From: Kordia sp039026955
GTDB lineage: Bacteria; Bacteroidota; Bacteroidia; Flavobacteriales; Flavobacteriaceae
DNA: 64,000 nt
Assembly (NCBI GenBank): GCA_039026955.1
Contig: JBCCLH010000027.1
Span: 1-64,000 of the forward strand
Direction of reading: 5' to 3'
The notes beneath the pieces are model-generated. The model was not told the DNA's origin. It worked only from the letters and a program-made list of their open reading frames with translations, and searched no databases. Both the position numbers and the translations under genes were made by a program. Below, piece after piece: positions 41,097 to 50,399 of the stretch (positions are counted from its first letter, which is position 1; each line of letters starts with the position of its first letter).

Positions 41097-42944
41097 ATGA
41101 AAAAAACAGTACTATCTGTTAGTGCTTTGTTTTTCGCATGTACTGCTGTATATGCACAACAACAAGACGACACTGAACAACTAGACGAAGTTGTGATCTC
41201 TGATTCACGTCACGCATTGAAACGTGAAAATTCAGGAAAAACAGTCATCACTATTTCTAGTGAAGAAATTAAAAGAAATCAAGGAAGAACCGTTGCGGAA
41301 TTGATCAATACAAAAAGTGGTATTGAGATCGTAGGAAGTAGAAGTAACGCAGGACAAAATTTAGGTTATTTTGTGCGTGGTGGTAACAACCGTCAGGTAT
41401 TAGTTATGATTGATGGAATTCAGGTAAATGATCCATCTGCTATTGCAAATGACTTTGACTTGCGTTTGATTGCGTTAGATCAAATTGAATCTATTGAAAT
41501 TGTAAAAGGAGCTTCGAGTACACTCTACGGAAGTGGTGCAGCGACGGCCGTGATTAGTATTACCACGAAAAAAGCTTCAAAAGACGAAATTTCCTTAAGT
41601 ATTAATAGCTCTTTTGGAACGAATCAATCACAGGATAATCAGGACTATGAGTTAACAGACTTTTCAAACAGTGCCCGTATTGACGGAACCGTTGACGATT
41701 TAACATATGCCGTAAGTTTTGGTCACCAAAATACAGACGGTTTGTCTGCTATCATAGGAGAGGAAAGTGATCGTTTTTCGCGTATCAATGCCAATGTTCG
41801 TGTTGGATATAAATTTTCTGAGGCGTTTGATGTAAGCATTTTTGGTTCGCAAGATAAGTTTAAGAATGATTTTGACAGTTCTTTCCCATTAGGAGATGCT
41901 AATTTTGTTGGAGAGTCAGATCAATATCGTTTTGGAATTGCACCAAAATACACCTACAAAAATGGTAGTGTAACTTTAAATGCGGCGTACACTACGATTG
42001 ATCGTGAGTTTCAGTCAAACTTCCCATCAACTATAGAAGGTGAAACCATTGCTATTGATATTTTTAATAAATACAATTTTAGCAATCAATTTTATACAGT
42101 TGTTGGTTTAAATTATATAGATAGTCAGGCTACTTTTGCCAGTGAAGAATCTTCCTCAATTGTAGATCCATATGTAAATGTAGTATATGTTTCTGATTTC
42201 GGATTCAACTTAAATATAGGTGGACGTTTGAACAACCACAGCGAATATGGCACAAACTTCACATACAACCTGAATCCATCGTACCGTAGAGCACTAGGAG
42301 AAGATGGGTATGCCAAAGTATTTGGTTCGTATAGTACCTCGTTTATTGCACCAAATCTAACGCAGTTATTTGGAAACTTTGGGCCAAATCCAGATTTAGA
42401 ACCAGAAGAAAACACGACTATTGAAGGTGGATTGGAAGTACAGTTGTCTAAAAAGTTACGTGTTAGCACCGTTTATTTTAATAGAAACGAAGAAAACTTC
42501 ATTGTCTTTTTAAGTCAATATGAAAATGCACAAACTGATTTTACAATAAATGGTGTGGAAGTAGAAGTATCTGCTACTCCAATTGAAAACTTAACGGTTG
42601 ATGCAAACTACACATTTACAGAGAATAAAGATGCAGATGCACTGCGTATTCCAAAACACAAAGCAAACCTGAATGTAGCTTATGCATTTTCAGAGAAAAC
42701 CAACGCAGGCGTAAGTTATCAGTATGCTTCTGATCGTTTTGATAACGATTTTTCAACATTCCCAGCCAATCGCTTAACATTGGACGCTTTCAGTCTTTTT
42801 GGAGCCAATGTAAACCATAAGTTTAATGAGCGTTGGACAGGATTTATCACTGTAGATAACATTTTGAATGAAGATTATACCGAAATTATAGGATTTACAA
42901 CCAGAGGAACCAATGTACGTGTTGGATTCTCTTTGAACCTGTAA
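41097..42944 (+). CDS. btuB: TonB-dependent cobalamin receptor (BtuB-like)
   Basis: A signal peptide (1-20) is followed by a TonB box region ('DEVVISDSR') and a plug ('GKTVITISSEEIKRNQGRTV', 'QVLVMIDGIQVNDPS', 'KGASSTLYGSGAATAVISI'). A 22-strand-type barrel then ends in 'GTNVRVGFSLNL'. The size (615) fits BtuB. Control by a cobalamin riboswitch makes a B12 or corrinoid substrate very likely. The receptor moves it across the outer membrane with TonB energy, for the ABC importer encoded divergently. Confidence 0.92.
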   Translation: MKKTVLSVSALFFACTAVYAQQQDDTEQLDEVVISDSRHALKRENSGKTVITISSEEIKRNQGRTVAELINTKSGIEIVGSRSNAGQNLGYFVRGGNNRQVLVMIDGIQVNDPSAIANDFDLRLIALDQIESIEIVKGASSTLYGSGAATAVISITTKKASKDEISLSINSSFGTNQSQDNQDYELTDFSNSARIDGTVDDLTYAVSFGHQNTDGLSAIIGEESDRFSRINANVRVGYKFSEAFDVSIFGSQDKFKNDFDSSFPLGDANFVGESDQYRFGIAPKYTYKNGSVTLNAAYTTIDREFQSNFPSTIEGETIAIDIFNKYNFSNQFYTVVGLNYIDSQATFASEESSSIVDPYVNVVYVSDFGFNLNIGGRLNNHSEYGTNFTYNLNPSYRRALGEDGYAKVFGSYSTSFIAPNLTQLFGNFGPNPDLEPEENTTIEGGLEVQLSKKLRVSTVYFNRNEENFIVFLSQYENAQTDFTINGVEVEVSATPIENLTVDANYTFTENKDADALRIPKHKANLNVAYAFSEKTNAGVSYQYASDRFDNDFSTFPANRLTLDAFSLFGANVNHKFNERWTGFITVDNILNEDYTEIIGFTTRGTNVRVGFSLNL

Positions 42945-42974
42945 CGTTTATTTAATACCATAACTATACGTTAG

Positions 42975-43002
42975 AAGCCATTGGATTTCCAATGGCTTTT
43001 TT
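42975..43002. terminator. Terminator after btuB
   Basis: AAGCCATTGG pairs with CCAATGGCTT across ATTT, followed by T. It lies between convergent genes; the A-run on the other side lets it serve both. Confidence 0.8.
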
Positions 43003-43009
43003 GTTGGCC

Positions 43010-43642
43010 TTAGTCGAGTAAAAACACAATATCAAACATATCAGATGGTTGATTGGGTGCAGGAACCACCACGCGTTCTTCAATGGTTTCTTGTGTCTTT
43101 GAGCGTATAATGCTGTAGCGTAATCCTCGTTGTTGTACTTCAGGCTTACTAGGTACGGTAGAATTATCAAATGCACTTTTTATGGTGTTTTTTATATTCT
43201 TATTTGACATATCCGCTAACAATTCTGAGAATTTGTATACAGCATTTTGTTGCATTCTAATGGTAAGTCTACCTGTGGCTAATAATACTGTTGTATTAAA
43301 AAATGCGGTCATAATGCTTTCAATTGCACCATTGATACACGCACCAAACCATCCGCCAGATAAAATGACTTCGGGACCGTGAAGTTTATAGAATAAATTC
43401 AAACCTCCAGGCGCTTCTATACGGCTTACTTTATCACTACCCAATTGAGGAATTTCAATAACCGATTTTACACTGCCATTCACAGTAGAATCTTCCCAGA
43501 AACTTAGGTGAATGTCTGTTTTTAGTGCAGCATCTACTAAAGGTTGCAGATTGTTTTTTACAGTATTTTTGAGCTGTTGATTGCTTTTGTCAAAAAAGCC
43601 TTCTTGAAAGTGGACGATGATTAAATCTTTGTTGAGTTCCAT
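43010..43642 (-). CDS. Isochorismatase-like fold protein with altered active site
   Basis: The first strand 'DLIIVHFQEGFFD' resembles the 'VIDMQ..F' opening of isochorismatase-like cysteine hydrolases. 'PEVILSGGWFGACINGAIES' resembles their Cys loop. The usual Asp in the first strand is replaced by His, and the Lys of the triad is not evident. If the fold is right, the enzyme activity may be lost or changed. The C-terminal 60 residues are charged and not recognised. A cytoplasmic, single-gene unit. Confidence in the gene is high, in the fold moderate. Confidence 0.6.
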   Translation of the reverse strand: MELNKDLIIVHFQEGFFDKSNQQLKNTVKNNLQPLVDAALKTDIHLSFWEDSTVNGSVKSVIEIPQLGSDKVSRIEAPGGLNLFYKLHGPEVILSGGWFGACINGAIESIMTAFFNTTVLLATGRLTIRMQQNAVYKFSELLADMSNKNIKNTIKSAFDNSTVPSKPEVQQRGLRYSIIRSKTQETIEERVVVPAPNQPSDMFDIVFLLD

Positions 43643-43756
43643 GATTGTAATTTTTTAATGTTAGAATAATTTGATACTCCAAAATTAGCTGTCAACCATG
43701 GGCAAGAAAACACATAAACACGGTATTTTGGGTCACCTATTTATGTGATTTTAAAG

Positions 43757-43784
43757 AAAAAGTCACTCAAAACGAGTGACTTTT
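43757..43784 (-). terminator. Terminator after the S41 protease gene
   Basis: AAAAGTCACTC pairs with GAGTGACTTTT across five bases. On the minus strand the stem ends in a T-run, as needed for the protease gene. Confidence 0.75.
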
Positions 43785-43840
43785 GGAATTAGTTTTACGA
43801 GTGTGTATCGTTTCTAGACAATGAAAACGATTACAATATT

Positions 43841-45361
43841 TTACTCATTGATGATCAATTTATGATTTTGAAGTCCATCATCACTATCATTAATTTCCAC
43901 ATCAATATACATGCGATTCCCTGTAATTCTACGCGATTTTGTATCGGTAATTCCTTTAATCGGAACTATCTTATTTGTGTTGAAATTTAACGGTCTTCCA
44001 GCAGCTGCGATATCTGCCAAAGCAGCAGCTAATAGTGGCTCTGTCTCATCTCCGAGTATACCAAGATTTGTCAAATCTTCTGAAATTTCAATATCAGGCG
44101 CTAATCCGCTTGTATAATCTGAAAAGCCAGCACTGTTTTCCAAACGCGACACCAACGGTTGCATTGCCCATTTGTGGTTTGGATTCAATTGCTCATCACC
44201 AAATGTCCAAGAAGGCGAATCATACAACGTAAATGAAGCCTCATTTTTCCCAGTTGTGGTTGTTCCCACCTGAACCACCGTAATATAAGGATCTAACGAA
44301 TTGATTACTAATTCACTTGCAGAAGCAGTACTTCCTGTAGTAATCACATATACTTTAGACAATCCTAAACTATTAATCGCCGCTCCACTGCTCAAAGTCG
44401 TTTGGAAATAACGATTTTCTTGTGCGTCAGTTAATATTGGTTGAATTTTATCGTTGTATCTAAATCGAGTGAACAATTGTCCTGGAAATTGTCCTGTCAC
44501 CATACTTCCAAGATTGATGGCAGTACTTACGAATCCACCAGGATTGTAACGAAAATCTAAAATTAAATCGGTAACACCTTGTCCTTCAAAATTAGCAAAC
44601 ACGCCATTTAATTGTGTATCAAAATTAGAGATAAATTGATTGTACATGATATATCCAACTTTTTTAGCTCCGACATCATACACATTATTGATTAAAATAG
44701 GATTTTCTGTAATGCTGCTTGTGTTTACAGAAACATCTCTACCATTTGGAGTGATGGAACGCACACCGCCTGTTATTGTTAAATCAGCCAAGTTGTATGT
44801 GTACGAACTTGCATTAAGCAATCCTAAATTATTATCCGTATCAGAATTAAAGAATAAGCTTTGTCCATTTACCGCATATACGATATCTCCACGACGAATA
44901 TCTTTTCCATCTGCGTCAGATCCTGGGATGATGTAACGTACATATCCAATAACTTCGTTACTTCCTTCGTTTAAAAAGATATAGCGGATATCAGCTCCGT
45001 CTGTGGCAGATGTTCCTTGCTGTGAATTTTGTAAAATATCATAATCATTTACAATCACACTAAAGCGATCTTCTGGGTCCAATAAATGGTTAAATAAATC
45101 TGCAGGATTTCCAAAACCTTGTAAAAATGAAATATACGCTTCCGGATCATCTACTTTTGTATCGGCTAAATCAGCTACTTCTCCTTGCCAAAAATACCAG
45201 ACATTTAATCCTTTCCATACAAAATCTTGAATTTCAATATTAGCAGGGACGCTAAACAGATTATCATCTTGATCATTACAGCTAGTGGTAGAGGAAGTTA
45301 TAATAGTAGTTGCAACAAATAGGAATAACAATTTTTTTATAGTCATAATTTTCTTTGTCAT
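43841..45361 (-). CDS. S41-family peptidase lipoprotein
   Basis: A lipobox ('STTSC', Cys near residue 28) anchors the protein. A PDZ-like region ('ADGKDIRRGDIVYAVNGQSL', about 155-175) precedes the S41 core: 'DLILDFRYNPGGF' and the nucleophile region 'VITTGSTASASELVINSL'. A possible Lys lies in 'TGKNEASF'. The layout is that of C-terminal processing proteases, which cut near protein C-termini. Residues from 460 on are acidic. It should act in the periplasm. It diverges from the ECF sigma operon, a possible regulatory link. Confidence 0.88.
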   Translation of the reverse strand: MTKKIMTIKKLLFLFVATTIITSSTTSCNDQDDNLFSVPANIEIQDFVWKGLNVWYFWQGEVADLADTKVDDPEAYISFLQGFGNPADLFNHLLDPEDRFSVIVNDYDILQNSQQGTSATDGADIRYIFLNEGSNEVIGYVRYIIPGSDADGKDIRRGDIVYAVNGQSLFFNSDTDNNLGLLNASSYTYNLADLTITGGVRSITPNGRDVSVNTSSITENPILINNVYDVGAKKVGYIMYNQFISNFDTQLNGVFANFEGQGVTDLILDFRYNPGGFVSTAINLGSMVTGQFPGQLFTRFRYNDKIQPILTDAQENRYFQTTLSSGAAINSLGLSKVYVITTGSTASASELVINSLDPYITVVQVGTTTTGKNEASFTLYDSPSWTFGDEQLNPNHKWAMQPLVSRLENSAGFSDYTSGLAPDIEISEDLTNLGILGDETEPLLAAALADIAAAGRPLNFNTNKIVPIKGITDTKSRRITGNRMYIDVEINDSDDGLQNHKLIINE

Positions 45362-45484
45362 AGTTTGTGTTTACTTTTATAAACATTAAAAATAGCGACA
45401 TTATTGTAAAATAAAAATTATTTGTAACAAATTCGTAACTCGTTCGTCTTCCTTGTAACTAACCGAAATCAATAGATCATAAAA

Positions 45485-45994
45485 ATGAAACAGGCAGAAT
45501 TTTTACGTACTGTATTGCCTTTTAAAGACAAATTATACCGATTGGCAAAGCGTTTGCTAGTTTCCAACGAGGAAGCAGAAGACGCTACACAAGAAGTATT
45601 GATGAAATTGTGGTCGAAAAAGTCGAAAATAGAAGCGTATAATAATGTGGAAGCTTTTGCAATGACAATGACTAAAAATTATTGCTTAGACAAATTAAAA
45701 TCGAAACAAGCAGGCAATTTAAAATTAGTTCACAGCAATTACAAAGACGAAAACACCTCATTACAACGAGAAGTAGAATTAAAAGACAGTGTCAGTTTTG
45801 TACACGAAATTATGGAGCAACTGCCAGAGCAACAAAAAATCATCATACAATTACGCGATGTAGAACAGTATGATTTCGATGAAATTGCCAAAGTTGTCAA
45901 CATGAACCCAACGGCCATTCGCGTGGCATTATCAAGAGCAAGAAAGTATATAAGACAAGAACTTACAAAAAAACATAACTATGGAGTTAGCTAA
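45485..45994 (+). CDS. ECF-type RNA polymerase sigma factor
   Basis: Region 2 is 'YRLAKRLLVSNEEAEDATQE' to 'FAMTMTKNYCLDKLKSK'. Region 4 is 'LPEQQKIIIQLRDVEQYDFD' and 'EIAKVVNMNPTAIRVALSRA'. There is no region 3, as expected for an ECF factor. The last 14 bases overlap the next gene, which encodes a membrane protein fit to be its anti-sigma. It probably controls this operon and perhaps the divergent S41 protease gene. Confidence 0.92.
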   Translation: MKQAEFLRTVLPFKDKLYRLAKRLLVSNEEAEDATQEVLMKLWSKKSKIEAYNNVEAFAMTMTKNYCLDKLKSKQAGNLKLVHSNYKDENTSLQREVELKDSVSFVHEIMEQLPEQQKIIIQLRDVEQYDFDEIAKVVNMNPTAIRVALSRARKYIRQELTKKHNYGVS

Positions 45995-46415
45995 CATAGA
46001 AAAATTAATAGAGAAGTATTTTGAAGCAACGGCAACAGTGCAAGAAGAGCAACAATTGCAAACGTATTTTTCGCAAGAACAAGTGGCGCCTCACTTGCAA
46101 GAATACCAGCCAATGTTTCAATATTTTACCAATCTAAAAGCCGAGAAGTCTACTCGCAACGTTCCATTACAACCTAGAAGAAAAAATTATTTAAAATGGA
46201 TTTCTGTTGCCGCCGTATTTGTTCTCACCATCGGACTATTCGTAAATGAATGGGACAAACAACAAGAAGCTGAGGAAGCTGAAAAAGCTTTTAAGGATTT
46301 TAAAATGGCAATGTCTCTCGTATCTGAGAATCTCAATACAGGAGCGAGTCATATAAACTATTTAACACAATTTGAAGAAACAACGAACAAAATTTTTAGA
46401 ACAGGAAATAATTAA
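45981..46415 (+). CDS. Anti-sigma-like single-pass membrane protein
   Basis: A cytoplasmic part of about 70 residues ('KLIEKYFEATATVQEEQQLQ') is followed by one membrane helix (about 73-90, 'WISVAAVFVLTIGLFV') and a periplasmic tail. It begins inside the sigma factor gene, which ensures coupled translation. The N-terminal helical region probably holds the sigma factor at the membrane. No zinc-finger HxxxCxxC is present. No protease site can be named. Confidence 0.75.
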   Translation: MELANIEKLIEKYFEATATVQEEQQLQTYFSQEQVAPHLQEYQPMFQYFTNLKAEKSTRNVPLQPRRKNYLKWISVAAVFVLTIGLFVNEWDKQQEAEEAEKAFKDFKMAMSLVSENLNTGASHINYLTQFEETTNKIFRTGNN

Positions 46416-46421
46416 TTTAAG

Positions 46422-46961
46422 ATGAAAAAGATTGTAATATTCGTAATGTTATTGGCAGTGCCAGTACTTACATTTGGACAAAATATTTTTAAGAAATACG
46501 CTGATAACGAGCAAGTAACATACGTATCTATCAGCCCAAAAATGTTTAAAATGCTAGCAACTATCGGTGTAGAAGCTGATGATCCGGAAGCAAAAGAGTT
46601 TTTGGAAATGGTCAATAGCATGGAAAGCTTGCAAGTGTTAGCTACCGAAAATGCTACTATTTCAGCAGATTTAAAATCATGGGTAGGAAAGCGTTCTTCT
46701 AATTTGGAAGAATTGATGCAAGTAAGAGACGGCGACACACGTGTGAAGTTTTATGTGAAAGAAGGAAAAAGTCCAACGCATGTAAAAGAACTTTTAATGT
46801 ATATCACAGGATTGGAAGATAAGATCCAAATGAAAGACAGAAAAATCAACACGGTTGTGGTATCTTTACTAGGCGATATTGATTTGACACAAGTTTCCAA
46901 ACTTACGAGTCAAATGGATATTCCAGGCGGAGAACACTTAAAAAACGTTAAGAAAAACTAG
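46422..46961 (+). CDS. Secreted DUF4252 protein
   Basis: A signal peptide (1-19, ending TFGQ) is followed by 'IFKKYADNEQVTYVSISPKM' and 'VVVSLLGDIDLTQVSKLTSQ', the pattern of DUF4252. These small proteins often lie next to ECF sigma/anti-sigma genes in Flavobacteriia. Function is unknown; they may be part of the signal the anti-sigma senses. It starts 7 bp after the anti-sigma stop. Confidence 0.85.
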   Translation: MKKIVIFVMLLAVPVLTFGQNIFKKYADNEQVTYVSISPKMFKMLATIGVEADDPEAKEFLEMVNSMESLQVLATENATISADLKSWVGKRSSNLEELMQVRDGDTRVKFYVKEGKSPTHVKELLMYITGLEDKIQMKDRKINTVVVSLLGDIDLTQVSKLTSQMDIPGGEHLKNVKKN

Positions 46962-46980
46962 TACACATATCTCTTTTATT

Positions 46981-47015
46981 ATGCGCCAATGAACACGTAT
47001 TGTTTGTTGGCGCAT
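46981..47015 (+). terminator. Hairpin between the two DUF4252 genes
   Basis: ATGCGCCAA pairs perfectly with TTGGCGCAT. The tail has few T, so it may weaken rather than end transcription, setting the ratio of the two products. Confidence 0.5.
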
Positions 47016-47075
47016 TTATGTATATATTTTATTTATATTTATCATCACATCAAAAAACAATCAAAAACAACAATT

Positions 47076-47612
47076 ATGAAAAAAACTTCATCATTTTTAC
47101 TGCTGTTACTCGTCGTCATGATGATGGCGAGCTGTTCCGATAAAAATAGTCTTCAAAACTATTTTATAGATCATGCTGAGCAAGTTGGCTTTTCGTCAAG
47201 TACCATTCCTATTAGTATTTTAAAACAAGAAGGTTTCCAATTGACACAAAAACAAGAGGAAGCGCTTGATGCTATTGATCGCGTCAACGTATTACTTTAC
47301 AGAGCGGATGCCAATAAGAAAGAAGAATTTGCTACCGAACGCAATAACATTAAGGGTATTTTAAAAAATGAGAAATACGAAGACTTAATGAATTTGGGCA
47401 GAAACGGAGCTATCAAATACATTGGTACCGACGATGCTATGGATGAAATTGTTATTTTCCTTTCTGACAAACAGATGGGTGGCTTTGCAGTGACTCGTAT
47501 TATTGGCGACAATATGACCTTTGAAAAATTTATGGAACTCTATAAATTGACAGAACAAGGAAATATGCCGCTAAGCCTAGGCAATCTTAGTGGTTTTATG
47601 ACAACAAAATAA
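47076..47612 (+). CDS. DUF4252 lipoprotein
   Basis: The ATG at 47076 opens a lipoprotein signal ('MKKTSSFLLLLLVVMMMASC', Cys at 20). The rest resembles the previous DUF4252 protein in length and pattern ('DEIVIFLSDKQMGGFAVTRI', 'NMTFEKFMELYK'). The two are likely paralogues, one soluble and one lipid-anchored. It ends the ECF operon. The frame extends 29 codons upstream through the hairpin, but that part has no signal features. Confidence 0.82.
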   Translation: MKKTSSFLLLLLVVMMMASCSDKNSLQNYFIDHAEQVGFSSSTIPISILKQEGFQLTQKQEEALDAIDRVNVLLYRADANKKEEFATERNNIKGILKNEKYEDLMNLGRNGAIKYIGTDDAMDEIVIFLSDKQMGGFAVTRIIGDNMTFEKFMELYKLTEQGNMPLSLGNLSGFMTTK

Positions 47613-47620
47613 AAAAAATG

Positions 47621-47710
47621 AGGCTGTCTAAAAAGTACAGATTTAGTCAAACCGAACTTGATTCAGTATCAAGCTCAGAATGACGCTTGCAAAGACTTTT
47701 TAGACAGCCT
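47621..47710. terminator. Perfect 16-bp inverted repeat enclosing a dispersed repeat
   Basis: AGGCTGTCTAAAAAGT (47621-47636) pairs perfectly with 47695-47710. The 58-nt loop includes 'gaacttgattcagtatc' and 'cagaatgacg', matching the dispersed repeat at 1418-1516. It probably ends both convergent transcripts. The form (inverted ends, repeat inside) also fits a small mobile element. Confidence 0.6.
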
Positions 47711-47736
47711 TATTTCTTATTTTTTGTAAAGCTGAA

Positions 47737-48309
47737 TTACTTGTTAAAGAAAAAATAAATTATAATCATTGTTATAATAGCTAGTACAGTAAAAAAGACA
47801 ATTTCTCTAATTTCTCTTTTTTTGATTTGCTGACGGTTTTCTTGATCACGCTCTAAAATTTCTTTGTGAATTTTTTTATTATATGTGTCTAAAAGATCAC
47901 TTTGTAATTTTTCAATTCCTTTCATGAAATCATCTGACCCAACACCATCTTTTGCTAAAAAAGTACATTCAAAGTTGTCGTATGCATTAAAATCAGAAAA
48001 TTCGTTTACTCCATCATTCACTACCGACAAAGTATTCACATCTATCCTTGGTAGTTTTACAACTCCTTCCATAAGATCATCCAAAGATAAATATTTGATG
48101 ATTTCTTCTAGGTTGCTATTCATGCTTCCAAAATGAACTCCTTCACCATATTTATCTTCAATAAAAGTTTCAAAGGTCTTGTTATAGACTTTTTTCTTAA
48201 TTTGAAGTCTTCCCTTTTTCTGATCTGTATTCAAACTTTTATCGCCTTTTGAGTGTGTGAGTTTGATATTATTCAAAGTGTATATTTTTGTTAGTTCTTG
48301 GCGATGCAA
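47737..48309 (-). CDS. Tail-anchored protein of unknown function
   Basis: A single membrane helix at the extreme C-terminus ('IVFFTVLAIITMIIIYFF', then Asn-Lys) follows about 165 charged residues with no recognised domain. The region before the helix ('ILERDQENRQQIKKREIRE') looks like a coiled coil. This topology leaves nearly the whole protein in the cytoplasm. Several Asp/Asn-rich phrases ('DVNTLSVVNDGVNEFSDF') may be beta-rich. It is a single gene between the ECF operon and purB. Confidence 0.65.
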   Translation of the reverse strand: MHRQELTKIYTLNNIKLTHSKGDKSLNTDQKKGRLQIKKKVYNKTFETFIEDKYGEGVHFGSMNSNLEEIIKYLSLDDLMEGVVKLPRIDVNTLSVVNDGVNEFSDFNAYDNFECTFLAKDGVGSDDFMKGIEKLQSDLLDTYNKKIHKEILERDQENRQQIKKREIREIVFFTVLAIITMIIIYFFFNK

Positions 48310-48345
48310 AATTAAAAAAAAAACGTTGCCAACGACTATAAAATA

Positions 48346-49689
48346 CTAAATTCCCGTGTAATTCATGGGATTTATTTGCTTTAATTCCTCTTTTATGGCC
48401 TCAGAAATCGTTAAAGTGTCAATAAAATCGGCAATTAACGCTTTTGTTATCTTTTCGTTAGTTCTTGTGAGACCTTTTAAAGTTTCGTAAGGATCTGGGT
48501 AATTTTCTCGTCTCAGGATGGTTTGAATGGCTTCCGCAACTACTGCCCAATTGTTTTCTAAGTCTTCTTCAAACTTGGCTTGATTGAGTAATAATTTGTT
48601 CAACCCTTTTAAAGTAGATTGAAATCCAATCAATGTATGTCCAAATGGAACTCCTACATTTCTCAATACTGTAGAATCAGTTAAATCGCGTTGCAATCGT
48701 GAAATTGGGAGTTTGGCAGCCAAATGTGCAAAAATAGCATTGGCAATTCCTAAGTTTCCTTCACTATTTTCAAAATCAATCGGATTTACTTTGTGTGGCA
48801 TCGCAGAAGAGCCTACTTCACCTTTTTTGATTTTCTGTTTAAAGTAATCCATGGAAATATACGTCCAAAAATCACGATCCAAATCAATGATGATGGTATT
48901 GATACGCTTCATTCCGTCAAAAATTCCTGCTACATGATCGTAGTGTTCAATTTGTGTCGTAGGGAAGGAGTGATGCAGCCCTAAGATGCGCTCTACAAAA
49001 TTATTTCCAAATGCTTTCCAATCGATTGTTGGATACGCCACTTTGTGCGCATTGAAATTTCCTGTAGCACCTCCAAACTTTGCTGCATGTGGAATCACAG
49101 CCATGGTTTCTACTTGTGCTTCAATACGTGTAATAAATACTTCAATTTCTTTTCCCAAACGCGTTGGAGAAGCTGGCTGTCCGTGCGTTCGCGCTAGCAT
49201 AGACACTTCTGCCCATTCGTTGGCTAATTCCTTTAACTTTTCTAACACTTTTACCAATTCTGGAAGATATACTTGCTGAATGGCTTCTTTGATAGAAAGT
49301 GGAATTGCCGTATTGTTGATATCTTGTGAAGTCAATCCGAAGTGGATAAACTCTTTGTACGCTGAAATATTCAGCTGATCAAATTTCTCTTTTATAAAAT
49401 ACTCAACCGCTTTTACATCGTGATTTGTCACTTTTTCAATTTCTTTGATGGCTTGTGCATCTTCTGCAGAAAAATTCTCGTAAATCGCGCGCAAATCATC
49501 AAACAAGGAAGCATCAAAATCTTCTAACTGTGGCAATGGAATAGTACACAGAGCAATAAAGTATTCGATTTCGACTAAAACACGGTATTTTATGAGTGAT
49601 TCTTCACTAAAATAATTAGCTAGAGCAATAGTTTTAGAACGGTATCTTCCATCGATTGGAGAAATGGCGTTGAGCGGAGTAAGCGTCAT
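48346..49689 (-). CDS. purB: Adenylosuccinate lyase
   Basis: The fumarase/aspartase superfamily signature 'GSSAMPHKVNPIDFEN' is intact, along with 'TSQDINNTA' and 'ARTHGQPASPTRLGKE'. The enzyme cleaves fumarate from SAICAR and adenylosuccinate in purine synthesis. Length (447) is normal. A TATATTTG -7 box lies 27 bp upstream of the start. It is a stand-alone housekeeping gene. Confidence 0.95.
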   Translation of the reverse strand: MTLTPLNAISPIDGRYRSKTIALANYFSEESLIKYRVLVEIEYFIALCTIPLPQLEDFDASLFDDLRAIYENFSAEDAQAIKEIEKVTNHDVKAVEYFIKEKFDQLNISAYKEFIHFGLTSQDINNTAIPLSIKEAIQQVYLPELVKVLEKLKELANEWAEVSMLARTHGQPASPTRLGKEIEVFITRIEAQVETMAVIPHAAKFGGATGNFNAHKVAYPTIDWKAFGNNFVERILGLHHSFPTTQIEHYDHVAGIFDGMKRINTIIIDLDRDFWTYISMDYFKQKIKKGEVGSSAMPHKVNPIDFENSEGNLGIANAIFAHLAAKLPISRLQRDLTDSTVLRNVGVPFGHTLIGFQSTLKGLNKLLLNQAKFEEDLENNWAVVAEAIQTILRRENYPDPYETLKGLTRTNEKITKALIADFIDTLTISEAIKEELKQINPMNYTGI

Positions 49690-49716
49690 TGTTGTTGTGT
49701 TGTTGTTTTAAGGTCA

Positions 49717-49724
49717 CAAATATA
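49717..49724 (-). promoter_or_regulatory. -7 box (TATATTTG) of purB
   Basis: Read on the minus strand this is a perfect TAnnTTTG box. The -33 region 20 bp upstream is weak. It fits the Bacteroidota pattern seen elsewhere in the window. Confidence 0.45.
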
Positions 49725-49788
49725 CTTGTTACGACGCATGTAGTAAAATTTTAGCGACACTTAATTTTAGGATATTGGGGTAATGTTT

Positions 49789-50364
49789 CTAGCTTTTTTT
49801 GCTTTTTCTCAACCGTTTCATGAGTTCTCTAGCTCTGGCTTTAAATGCAGCACTTTGCGAAGCAAAATCGCGTTCTAAAATTAGATACAATTCCTCATGA
49901 ATCCAGTCGAATTCGCGTCCTAATAAATACAAAGAGCGCATGGAATAAGCTTTTACTGCCACTTTTTGATCGCTGATCATCCAATCGAAACAAACTTCCG
50001 TAATTTTTTCACGATGTTTTTGGGTAAGTTTCTCTTTGGTGAGATTTGGCTTTCGGTGATAAAACGCTTCAATCAAATACTCCGCAACTTTTGCCATAGG
50101 ACGCACGGCAGGATTTAAATATACAGTGTGCATTCTTTCAATATACATATCTAAATGAGGCAAAATAGCATCCAGATTTTCTCTAGCAACAAATTCAAAT
50201 AACCAAGCAGCACGTGAGGAAATCTTATCATCAATCGTAAACACCACTTCCAGTAAAGTTGGTAGCAAATCAGGATTGTTCAATACGATATTGGCATAGT
50301 AATTTCGCTTTTCGCGCGAATGATTCACATAATTTAGCTCGCTGTAGAGTTGTTCGAATATCAT
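49789..50364 (-). CDS. HEAT-like helical repeat protein
   Basis: The 191 residues are almost all helical, with repeated 'SRAAWLFEFVARENLDAI' and 'VAVKAYSMRSLYLLGREF' style pairs as in HEAT/ARM repeats. No signal peptide or membrane helix is seen. The position between purB and a haem protein gene is common in Flavobacteria, but no function is known. It runs divergent from the haem-binding gene, with only 35 bp between the starts. Confidence 0.7.
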   Translation of the reverse strand: MIFEQLYSELNYVNHSREKRNYYANIVLNNPDLLPTLLEVVFTIDDKISSRAAWLFEFVARENLDAILPHLDMYIERMHTVYLNPAVRPMAKVAEYLIEAFYHRKPNLTKEKLTQKHREKITEVCFDWMISDQKVAVKAYSMRSLYLLGREFDWIHEELYLILERDFASQSAAFKARARELMKRLRKSKKS

Positions 50365-50399
50365 ACTTTTTATATTTTGGTCAAAATAAGAAAAACAAT

